From Lineus longissimus (taxonomy: Eukaryota; Nemertea; Pilidiophora; Heteronemertea; Lineidae), in NCBI RefSeq assembly GCF_910592395.1, contig NC_088308.1, forward strand, positions 16,819,501 through 16,883,500: DNA of 64,000 nt. Reading direction: 5' to 3'. The translations under genes and the position numbers were made by a program. The notes beneath the pieces are model-generated. The model saw only the letters and a list, made by a program, of their open reading frames with translations. It had not been told where the DNA came from and made no database searches. Shown piece by piece: positions 28,101 to 38,861 of this stretch; the first letter of the stretch is position 1; each line of letters begins with the position of its first letter.

Positions 28101-31100
28101 ACCTACATGTAGATAAAAGGAAGGCTTTGTCTTGATATTTCTTAGGCATCGTTTGTGCATGACATCCCCCTTTGTTCTTATATATATCTTATTTCATCTT
28201 TTGTTTTGATTTTACTTTCAGTTGAGCTAACCTCAAAGTCGAAGTCTGAAGCCACGTCAACCGATAGCACGCCAAGGGAGAGTACGGTAGCTCCGCCATC
28301 GTCTTTGGACGAACTAACCAGGAGTATGTCAGATAGCTTCAACCGTAAGATGCAGGAGTGGGAGCGGAAGCGTCATGGTGGTGGTGGCAGTGGTGGCAGT
28401 GGAGGTGGTGGTACAGGTGGTGGTGGTGGTGGTGGTGGTGGTAGTAGCGGGAGTAGTCTTGCGACCAGCATGGAATTGGCTGGCCCTCCGGATAAGAAAT
28501 CCGCGTGGAACTGGCAGAAATCGGAGAAAAAGAAAGACAAACATGACAAGGAGAAGTTACGGTTAGACCGCATGAGGGAAAAGGAGTTACAGAAGGTCGA
28601 ACGAGAACAGCAGAAGTTAGAGAAGGAGAAGCATAGGTTAGAGAGGGAGAGACAACGGACTTTTAAGCGTGAAGTAGAGTTGGAAAGAAAGAAAGAACAG
28701 TTAGAAGACTTTGGATGGGACTTGCACCACCTCCACCGGGACCACCCCCTACACTTGTTCTCCGAAGAGGGCAAGTACAAATACGTGAACGTTGGTGAAT
28801 ATGCCGTCGAGGGAATATCTGAAGAGTTTGCCAAGCGGTTACAGGAATGGGAGATACGCAAGGGACAGAAGAAGGAGCATCAGCCTCTGTCTTCGAATGA
28901 TGCGCAGCATCTCTTGACTGAGGACCTGCAGGCCATGACAAGAGCCGATGCTGTTAACATTCCACCGCATATCTCTCGCCAGTCTGAAGGCAACATCATC
29001 CTGCCACCTCAGTTCAAAGAGGGGCATGTTCCGTTGCCCATTGTAATCAGAACCCACCATGGCATCCCGGAGCAGATAGGCAGCATCCAACCACTTCCCC
29101 AGACGGTCCGGGTCGATCCTACGTACCAGAAGGCACACCAGACTGTCCATGAGACGCAGACCACACCAAGAAAAACCATGGATCAGGGCACGAGTCCTGA
29201 GAGTACGGTCTTTACCTACCCGACGGTCATAGAGTAAGTAAAGGCGGGGAGGAGAAATGTTTCTCCAGGCTGCATTTAGATGGCGATTAAGTTTACCCGT
29301 TTTTGGAAAAATCATCGATTGTCCCGGGTGAATCCTGATATCTTTAATGATATAAGACACGTAAAAGTGACCAAGCTGCTTTGCTATCTCTGTATATATG
29401 ACAAGTCGAAGGCTCCGCCTCCAGGCAAAGATATCTTCATGCGGGAGATCCATCTGCTTCCCGGTGCGTTCGCGACACGCTTTCGATACCTGTCAGGAAC
29501 CTTTCTGAAAATTATCTGGAGCTTGTCGGAAACTTTACATGTAGATGATCAGTTGGCGCCATTTTTGTAGAGAACGTCTCGGGTATCCGGCGGATCACCC
29601 GTACGATTCTGTCTATAATGTTCTGTAGGTTAGACTTAAATCAGACATCGATCATGTTTCAGAATGCAAGAATCGAATGTCCATTTACGTCAGCAGCTAC
29701 GACAGAAGGAGAGTGACTACCGTAACCTTCAGGATGACCTTGAAGGGTTGAACAGGGCCCTGAGGAGAATGAATGAGAGTTATACAAAGGAAATTGGTGA
29801 GCCTCAAAACTGTGATGGCCTGTTGACGGAAACATATTCTCGGCTTTATAGTGACATGGCGGATTCATGAAGCGTAGATATCTCGTAAATAAAATTTATC
29901 TCTGTTTACCCCTTACAATAGTTTAATAGGTATTACTTTCTGTTCTTCTTCCAGCGAGCTACAAGCGCCAACTGTGGGCAAGCAGCAATTGGGGACAGGT
30001 GACCAATCAAAGCAAGTTCATTGCGGACGCAGTGACTGAATTGAGGAAGCGTGTGGACCAACTGGAAGAAGTGTATCAACATCGAGACATTCCGACATCC
30101 CAAACAGGACAGACTGGGAAATTTAAAGGTGTGTTCCGGGCAAGGGTAACATAAACAAGAGGGCTAAGAATAGTCTACGAAAAACTTATTAATACCTTAA
30201 TACACTTGATAATCGATAGTTGGACTATCACCAAGGACGCGACTAAGGTTACTACTAAGTTGAAAGGATACATGAAACGAGTGCAATAACTGAATAAAAA
30301 ACGTAATGGCTGTATATAGTCTGGCGTAAACTAAATTATAACAGATACGTGCTCCTTTATTTTCAGACGTCGGTCCTGACCCTTCCCTTTCTGGAGTAAA
30401 TCCTGCCCTTATTGAGTACCTTACCAAACTTTTTGCCCAGGTAAGTTAGCTATATTCGCCTAAAATGAAATAAAGAAAGTTTGCAAAAGCAAGTAATAGG
30501 TACATATTTATACTGTGGCCAGTAATATATATTCCGAATATAGCTTCCTGTCAACTTGACATGTTACCATACCTCGATCACTTTGGTGTTTCAGGCTGTC
30601 AGTGTAGATCTTGGTACATGCACATCCACTGTATGTGTGATTTTTAAAAACTTGGATATCTAGCGCCGTTCTTTTCCTCCAGATCCAAGACTTACGTCAG
30701 GGCATCATCGAGCGCAACCAGCTGATAGAAGACGTGAAGAAGCACCTGGCCATGCAAGAGGTGACCAATCTCCTCCTCAACGCTGACATCCAAAGGAGGG
30801 ACATTGAGCTGCAGCTTTACAGGAAGAGGCACCGTCATGGTACTCGGCGCCACTGCACCTTCGGTGGCAGGGACTTCTGCATGCGAGAGGTAAACATTGA
30901 GCAAAATATAGAAATCGAACTTCTATTAACCACTTATTAGGTGTCCAAGAGAGAAATCTTAGTAGTTCAATCAATTTCTGTCGAATATCTAGACGACTGC
31001 TAAGAACTATTTATTTTGTCCTTACAGGGCTGCCAAGACCAACATTCCAGCCCCACACTACAACAAAGTCCCAGGTGTTCAAATGCTGCCCACATCCGCG

Positions 31101-33241
31101 AGAGACTCAGGAACATCCAGCATGGCCATTTTGATCCCGCAGCTGTTATGGAACCGGACATACCAGATATCCTCCGAAACTGTGGTAAGTTTCCCCCGAA
31201 CCAACTACACTCGCAATTTCTGTCCAAACGTTCAAACATTGCCAATAGAGCATTCATTGCATGTTTGTTGAAGAAAAGTCGTATCAGCGTCAATACTAAC
31301 CATTCATTTACATTTCCAGGTATCTGTTCTGAGCCTGCTACCTCAGTTAAGAGGGACGATGTCCACCTAACACCTGTAGGATCTCCAATGAGTTCAAGAT
31401 CTCCCTCTGTCTCCAGACCAGAGTCACCTCGGCCCCCAACAGGGAGACGGGGTATCAGAATTCCCGTGAAAGGAGGAGAAAATAAGGAAATTCAAATCAG
31501 CGTCAAGTGCACAAGTAGCCCTCGTCGTAAATTAGCTCGGCAACATGAACGAGCATCATTTGATTCTAGTCTTATTAGTTCAGGGAACGGATATCCAAAT
31601 CTAGTCACCTCGAAAAATGTCCCAAGTCCTGATCTTAGCTCCTCACGAAAGGCAGCCAGTTCTGATGCCAGGTTGAAATATCTGACGTCAGTGTCCGTGC
31701 AAGCAGTGCCTTTGCCTCCAGAATACTCTAAACTTTCTAATCAGACTGTGGTGGATTTAGGTGCTGGTTCAAGAGCCAGGCCGCTGAGTGACCAAGTCCC
31801 AAAGAGAAGTGGTGACGCAAAAGACTCTTTCCAGAAAACTAGTACTCCTAAAGGTGTGCCGCACAAATATGAAAGAAGTGCAACATCCCCTCTCTACCCA
31901 GTAGAGGGTGATGATGATTCCGAGACTAGGACCAGGTGCAGCAGCATTTCTAGCGGGAGTGATATTTCCAGCGATCGGTCTTTCAAAATACGTTCCGCAA
32001 CCTACTTTTCACCAAAGCCCTACGGCAGGTGCAATACAGTTGAGGGGGATAGTGATAGAAGTCCACAGCAGCGGCAAATACAGAGAATGACTTTCCAATA
32101 TCCTGCCACCTCACCGATATCGGGTCCAAATACTCGACAGGTGGGCCCACTGCGAAAGCTACGATCAGCTTCTGATGTCTTACATGATCGCCCTGGACAA
32201 GACTACATCGGTCATGATCAGCGCGAGAAGATGTATAAAGAACGAGAAGATGTATCAGAAGAGGTCGAAAAGGTTGCGAGATCATTCCGGTTGGAGTCGT
32301 CTCAGGATGGGAAAGAATCCCCTTCACATGGCCAGGTGCGAAAAATAATTGAGAAACTTTCCTCTTTTGATGAGGCTGATTCCAGTATGGAAGCAGCTGG
32401 CACCGAATCTAAACCTCCAATGATCGACATGACAAATGGGGAACAGTATAGTCTGAGTAGAGGAAAGGTGAAGCGACTTTCAGAGGTTTTCCTGTCTGAA
32501 AGTCCGCACACTTCTTCTCCTGACAGAACGTTTCCCTCGCCGGAGTCCCCGGCAGCCACTAGAAAAAGGTCTCAAGAAGAAATCCCAAAACCAGGAACGG
32601 TTCAGAAACGGTTACAAGAGTTTTCACCCGGGGGTGTAGGTGGTGAAAACCAAGGAACCTGGTTAGATAACTGGAAAATGTCCCGTTCTGTACCTAAGGA
32701 AGGGACCGTCCAAAAAAGACTTGAAGAATTCAAAACTGTGCGTTCGCACAGCGGTGATTCCCACAACTCGTCGCGAAAGTGTTCGTTGACACGAGAAGGT
32801 GAAGCTGACGACAATATCAGAAGCACTTCAAGAGAACGAAGTAAAATTGAACAAAGTAATTCAAGCCCAAAATTAAGCAAAGATGTGAAACCTGAGCAGA
32901 TATTGTCCGAAGATAGCTTAACTGTGCAGCCCTCCAGTTCCAAGGAAGTCCAAACTCCCTCAGAAGCGCAATCGTTTCCCATCAAGGTCGCCTCGACTGC
33001 TCCTAAAGCACCAACACAGAGTTCTATATTCCTCCGTACGCCAAAGACGCGGAAGGCTTCAACAGAGAAGCATTTAAGTCCACTGAATCTCCTCGTACGT
33101 GATACTCTAACCTTGAACTTATTGGATACAGAGGGTGAGGAAGCTACGTCACAGAAACCTAAAGAGGGGACGGAGGGCACAGAAAGACGTAGAGAAAAAC
33201 GAAGCTGGTTTTCAAAAGGTTTCTTTAAGTCATCCAAGTAA
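25137..33241 (+). CDS. Large coiled-coil, serine-rich scaffold-like protein, 2008 aa
   Basis: Ten coding exons: 25166-27305, 27537-27629, 27788-27901, 28222-29233, 29663-29796, 29955-30128, 30367-30440, 30683-30889, 31028-31184 and 31320-33241. All introns are GT-AG and every phase matches. The ATG at 25166 has an in-frame TAG 15 nt upstream and lies 29 nt after an acceptor. Residues 258-325 form a coiled coil starting YNYSVGLDHLDNLCRLIEQL. A basic patch lies near 410-434, polyglycine at about 835-858, and a highly charged helix at about 881-933. Further helices span about 1120-1316. Four EWE-type motifs occur between 717 and 1003, and four VxxxL..F motifs between 1705 and 1839; between them the chain is Ser/Pro-rich and probably disordered. 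This suggests a cytoplasmic scaffold or cytoskeletal adaptor, but I cannot name the family. The terminal TAA overlaps a GTAAGT, so a further alternative exon is possible. Confidence 0.85.
28374..28445 (+). repeat. GGT/GGN microsatellite inside coding exon
   Basis: A run of ggt/ggc/gga codons, interrupted by a few agt and aca, encodes about 24 residues that are nearly all glycine within exon 4 of the large coiled-coil gene. It separates an EWE motif from the charged helix and is likely to vary in length between alleles. Confidence 0.9.
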
Positions 33242-36200
33242 GTGACATTGACATGAGGAACGATATGAAGGCTGTGTAGATAGTGCCCGTCATGCTCGTG
33301 TGCTTTTCAGCTTCCTGAACTCCTGATCGTGGATTTCGCTCTACCTCCTACCGTATTATACATGTAGTATTTCGATTTCGTTTTTGGATGTCGTTGGTGT
33401 TTGGGTTTGCTTACGATTTCATATTACCCTGTCTGCTTAGTGTATCTGGGGCTTGCTATACATGCCTTTCTCCTTCGCTTTCAGTCGTCCAATCATGCGA
33501 ATCTCTTCATTTAGTCAACCCTTTTTGGACTGATGTAAGGCGATTTCAAGAAAACTACAGACATCACGTTTTCTATCACTGAAAATGATGGCATTTTCTC
33601 TCAAGTTCCTTGAAACAAATTTAGTGATCCGAATGTAGTTATTTGTGATTCACGATCAATTGCAACTTTTTCAAATGAATACGTGATAGCCTATCATTGA
33701 TGGACGTTGTTCGCCGTAGCGTCAATTTCCTCTGTCCTAAAAGGGTGACCAACATGTCGATGTTTTCAGTAGATACTGTAGATAGTGCCAGTCATGTGCT
33801 TTTCGCTCTCACGCTACTGAGTAGGCTATATTTGTCAACTGTCCCTTAGACCACTTTAGCTTATAGAACATGCACATTTTCTCCCAAGGAGTGAAGCTAC
33901 ATGTAGTTCCTATTATCGATACGCCACCTTCATAGTTTTAGAATAAAATCACCTTCTGTCTTCTTCTGTGTTCCAAAATTAAATACTGGGTATCAATCGG
34001 GTAAAATAGTAAATCTAAAACCATTTGCCTTACCTGCATGCAGCTACTGAGAGACTGAAGCTTACAAGAAGGAGTTTTGCTCAGTGCTGTTGAACACGGC
34101 GAGATAACAAAACTCCGTCGCGATGTCATATTTTTCATATTCTGAATCGAGGTTTTCCCAAGAAAATGATCGTTTCACCACATCAGCAAAACTGGAGCAT
34201 TGGTGAAAACAAAACATAACTAGCGGGACATGTATCAATATATCATTGAAACTAATTCATTTGTTTTATTTTAATAATTCATGTACTTACTACTTGTGCA
34301 AATACCTGTGCCATCTAACTGGTCATGGACAGGGTCCTTTCATAATTGGACCTTATCCTAATATACTTTTCCTAATTGTACTTTCAGAAGCTGACACTAG
34401 AGGACGTCTAATTCAACATTGTCAACCGTCTGGTTCCCAGTGGACAGCCTCCCAAGTCATAGAAGATGAAATCATGATATAGGCTTATTCATGGTTGATA
34501 CATAACGAAATATGTTTAGATTTGTAACGTGTGGCAAGACCTGTCTCTGGTAGGATCTATCAATGAGGCAGGTGTGGTCGCCACAGACATCTCCTATTCG
34601 TTTAATTCTATTGCCTATCGCATCCTTTTACAAGCCGTTCATATATCCCTCGCCTGCTGAGCCAAAGCTCTTCTTTAAGTTAGTTCACCCAGCTGAGAAT
34701 GTCAGGCTCGTTGCTTGCCGTTTAGCACTTGCTTTACAGTCCAACGGATCGTACATTGTGGAAGTCATTTGTCAATTTGGCTATATTTGAATGTACGCTC
34801 CGTGTGACCGTCTGATGATCACATTTTCGTTTCCAGTCCTCAGCCTATAGAGTTCCCATGCACGAATTTATGTTAACATTTCAAAAGAAGGGCATGCTAG
34901 CCATAAGGAGGGAACAATTTCACTTGGCTTACATGTAACATTCTCACATTGTGCACAAAATATCCTTAATATCATTTTGCTTATAATGAGACCTGACAAA
35001 TCGGGCAATTAGAATTGAAGGCGCCCTCTGCTGCCAACTCCTGGATGACTGAAACTCGAATACTTGCCTCTGTAAACTGTACATTGTAAAGTGTGTGTTT
35101 GTGTGCCATGGGCCCCGTGGATCACAGTCGATAAATGTTGCCTCCCCCTTTCCCGCAAAATTCTGACTGTTAGGTGAAAACAAAGTTCCCAGGCAATGTT
35201 GCAATCACATGCGTTCCTGTACACTATTTTCTGCTGTCTAGCTTTCGATGCCAACCTATCCTTTCAGTCGAGAAAATAGTTATGAAATCAATGTAAGAAC
35301 TGTCAGGAGAGGTTTGAACTATGTGCAAGACACCAGGGGGAAATAATCGTACATGTCCGAAGGTGACCATTTCATTATCAATGACTGACCGGCTTCAGGC
35401 TGGCACAGTATCTTGACTGTGTTGTGCAGCTATCCTTGAAATCAGTAGATCTTTTGGCGAATTATGTGAAAATATCACGGTAAGCTGGTTCAATTTTGTC
35501 TACAAGTATTAGGTTTGACTGCAGTAACAATTTCAGCCAAAACCTATCTTCAAATTAGATGCAGTGGCATTGCAAAGTTAGCAACAAATTTCCTGGTTCT
35601 TGACCATTACTGGATGACCAGTGAATGAGCTCTTCCCTGGTGCATCCTACACATCGACTGTCATCCATAGATACCTGGGCCGTGGACCTTTTCATGGTGA
35701 TGACACTTAACCCATGTTCACCAGCTACGATTTCTTAGATAGATTATGTATAGAGCTGGCGGAAACGATGTGTAGATTTGTATGTAAACTAACTCGTGTA
35801 TATGGTAATAATGCTATGTATAGTAGAGTAGTATATGGATGGGGATTTCCATGTTTGTTTGGTTGTCTGTTTCAGTGCAGATTGGCTGGGTGGTTTCTGT
35901 CGCCGATTGACATGTGTGCTGTTGGTCAAAGGATGAGTCTTCGACCAACATTGTTTTAATATGTGGATTCTACACTCCATTAGTCGGTAGTTACGGCATC
36001 CTGTTGTTCAGTAGTCACCTAGACATCAACGTGTCGATGACCCAACGTTGTCTTCAAGAGCAAGCGGTTAGTAATAGCATTGCGGAAACCTTACGTTGTA
36101 GCATTATTTGAATATTAAGCGAAGATTTCTCCTCTGTAGGCCGATTGTTTGTCGCAGTAATAACTCTTTGATTAGTGTATGACGGGATGACCAGTGCAGA

Positions 36201-37258
36201 CACTGCTTCACAGGTTTGCTGTAATTCTGTGATACCGAGCCTCATTAATACCTTCTAAGTTAATACAAGACGTCGTATACCTATTTCAAGTGTATGCATA
36301 ACTGGCTAAAACCACCCAACAGCCCGAGACAGTCTGAGAGTAGAGAACTGTTCTACTAAGTCATACTTGGTGCTAATCGTAATTCTGGAGACGAAGAATA
36401 TTCTCTTGTGCATTTTAGAGCAATGGTGCTATTTTAGATTCTGCCAACCAACAGAGTTTGGTCGCTAAACTTGCAATAACGTTTGCACCGATAAATAATG
36501 TTAATAGATATCTGAATTCACGATGGTGCTTGGATATGAACAACTCAGTACCGGTAACGTATTTTCTTTAATGCATTATCTATGAAGTAGAGGTACTAAA
36601 CACCTGAGAATACCAAGAACATGTCTTAGAATAGTATATTTTGGACATGACAGACCCACTGCCATATTACGTCTCAACTTTATGTCGCTGTGCTGATGAC
36701 AATGAACAGAATACTCTACTGGTAAATAAAGCTATTATGTAAAAAAGTCACTGACTGATTTCGTTACTCACTGTAGAGGATCATCGTACCAGATTTTCGT
36801 TGAGCTCGTACTTGGTTGTGCGAAGCATTGATAATCATGATGCTACTTTGCGGCTTTGAGGTAAACCTAGCCCGAGAGTTCAGGGGTTCCGATGGGTTGT
36901 GATCATCATGCAGGTTCGTACCGGCACGAGCGAACTATATCCCATAATACAAGCATTTCGCATAATTAACTACATGTGTCGTGTTGCTCACGCAAGGTGG
37001 GTTTATTTGAAAGTAAATTGTACATGTAATGATTTGAAAATACGTGTTGCACAAGTTCACAATGATAATTTAATTAACTGAACATCGACGCTCACTTACT
37101 TTACTTACAACATCTTTTGGCACAATTAATAAACAAGCATTCAATGACTCTTTGTGCCCCAGAGCCGAAGAAGACATGAATAAGCACAGCTGGTTCTGGA
37201 TCTAAACTCAAATCAATTGGTCCAGGCATACGTCATTTATAATTGACACGATAGTCAC
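33242..37258. other. 3' region of the coiled-coil gene and non-coding DNA
   Basis: An AATAAA at 33942-33947, about 700 nt after the TAA, is the first clear polyadenylation signal downstream of the coiled-coil gene. A 35-codon minus-strand segment at 34034-34138 starts with ATG and ends at a CAG/GTAAGG donor, but I see no partner exon. Nothing else here looks coding. Confidence 0.45.
33942..33947 (+). terminator. Polyadenylation signal AATAAA (probable)
   Basis: Canonical hexamer about 0.7 kb downstream of the stop of the large coiled-coil gene. Assignment is by position only. Confidence 0.35.
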
Positions 37259-37264
37259 TTTATT
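37259..37264 (-). terminator. Polyadenylation signal AATAAA
   Basis: Minus-strand AATAAA about 36 nt after the stop codon at 37300 of the 365-aa gene, a normal distance for a short 3' UTR. Confidence 0.6.
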
Positions 37265-37299
37265 TGGTGTCATTGTTCAACAAACCAGGTGTATCCTCG

Positions 37300-38397
37300 T
37301 CATTGAAACACCATCCCACGTTCTCTCATAAAGTCCTGTAGCTTCCGATTCATCTTTGGCCGACCCTGCATCTCCCTAACCCGCCTGGCTGGAGTATGCA
37401 AAGTGTCTATCTTCTTTATCACTCCATCCACCTCTTCAGCCGGGATTTCCATGCAAGGCGTATAGTTATCACAGAGTGATTTCGTCAGAAGGTAATATCG
37501 TGGATCCGTTGTCGGACCGACAGACTTATATTTGGCGTTATTTGGATAGGACAAAGACCTTGATGACGAGCTATGACGCTGGTAATCCCCACTTTTGGAA
37601 CTGCGTAACGACGTAAAGGTATTTGCCCTTTTAAACTGGCGGCGGTTTGACAAACCCGAACCGACATCCTCGTCCTCGGAGGCGTTTGACAGGAGACTAT
37701 CTCGTCGATCAGACATGGGTGTTCCACGGCTGTCTTTCCTGTTCCAAGTTAGATCAGGCAATGCCTCGACCTTAGAGCTGAAGTTAACGCGAGAGTTACT
37801 CCGCCTGTTTACAGATGCATTCGCCGTCTTTGGAAGAACTTTGCCGCCGTTTCGGAATGACGCGTGTTTTTCTTTGATACTGGGCATCGTTGTATGAGGC
37901 CGAATGTGTTGCTGCTCCTCCTTTCCATTATCATCACTACTGGCTTTAGGCTTCTGAGTCGGATCTAGTCTATCCAAGAGCCCCAGCCTACCACCAAGCT
38001 TCTTTGGTTTCCGTGGAGCGAGGCTTTGGTCCATATCACTACACAACACCCCAGCACGGCGAATATATTTATCAACATCGATGCCTTTCAGCAAGTCCTT
38101 CATGACGTTCGTCTTCCTCTGCTGTCTGTCTAAAAATACTTTCCTCTCATACGCATTTTGGGACATAAACTTGTAACGTTCTTTTGAAAGTTCCATGATT
38201 TTCGACTGGAGCATCCGTTGCTCTGTGACATTGTCCGACAACTGTCCAGACTGCCTTGCAAAATCTATGCGTCTGTCAGTCTTCGACTTTGCCCAGGACT
38301 CTATCTCCTTCGAGGCGATCGACTTGGGTTTTAAAACTTTTGATTTACCTCGAGGCGAGTCTGAGTCGGCAAGGTCCGGATATTCTTCTGAAGACAT
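37300..38397 (-). CDS. Uncharacterised basic protein, 365 aa, single exon
   Basis: The frame stays open upstream to a GTG at 38502, but the first ATG, at 38397 in aaaATGt context, begins the protein MSSEEYPDLADSDSPRGKSK. It is intronless. Residues about 30-110 are charged and helical (KIMELSKERYKFMSQNAYER). The middle, about 120-280, is Ser/Arg/Lys-rich low complexity. The last ~70 residues look more ordered (DPRYYLLTKSLCDNYTPCME) and end in a basic helix. There is no signal peptide, membrane segment or catalytic motif. I do not recognise the family. It lies head-to-tail with another minus-strand gene whose last exon ends at 38862. An AATAAA follows the stop closely. Confidence 0.7.
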   Translation of the reverse strand: MSSEEYPDLADSDSPRGKSKVLKPKSIASKEIESWAKSKTDRRIDFARQSGQLSDNVTEQRMLQSKIMELSKERYKFMSQNAYERKVFLDRQQRKTNVMKDLLKGIDVDKYIRRAGVLCSDMDQSLAPRKPKKLGGRLGLLDRLDPTQKPKASSDDNGKEEQQHIRPHTTMPSIKEKHASFRNGGKVLPKTANASVNRRSNSRVNFSSKVEALPDLTWNRKDSRGTPMSDRRDSLLSNASEDEDVGSGLSNRRQFKRANTFTSLRSSKSGDYQRHSSSSRSLSYPNNAKYKSVGPTTDPRYYLLTKSLCDNYTPCMEIPAEEVDGVIKKIDTLHTPARRVREMQGRPKMNRKLQDFMRERGMVFQ

Positions 38398-38861
38398 TTT
38401 GTATGAGAGTAGTTTGGGGAGGTATATGTGTTCTAACTTAAGTAGATTGAGCCTATAGTTATGCGGATTATTCGATATTCGTGGTCCTCGAAGGTTGTTC
38501 ACTCTTAGCTATTTATCCTTGATAGTACTCCGATGGTCAATACTACATAGCCCCTAAACGTAATACAGCCGCAACGGGACAAATGCTTAACGTCAAAAAT
38601 TGCACTTCGAGAAATAGGGCATTGACTCATCTTCATATACAAGTACCCAAATTCAGAAGGGGGGGGGGCAACACTCCTTCAGGTCAATAAACATTAAACG
38701 TGAAAACTGTCGGTTAAGGGGTGAACTGTCATGTATTTCCTCCGCGGTTTTCTATAACACGTTAATTGGAGGTCAACTCAGCGTGAATCCAATTATTCTT
38801 GATTCCTTGCCTATTTGAAGATTTCTAAGATCATTAGGCAAATGGACGACAGTGTCTTATC

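Noticed and set aside
28329-28861. Long minus-strand proline-, threonine- and cysteine-rich frames opposite exon 4
   Set aside because: Antisense shadows of the polyglycine and charged-helix coding sequence.
34034-34138. Minus-strand ATG exon of 35 codons ending at CAG/GTAAGG
   Set aside because: No downstream partner exon could be found before the coiled-coil gene; probably chance in its 3' region.
38398-38502. 35-codon N-terminal extension of the 365-aa minus-strand protein
   Set aside because: It would need a GTG start; the ATG at 38397 is the natural eukaryotic start.
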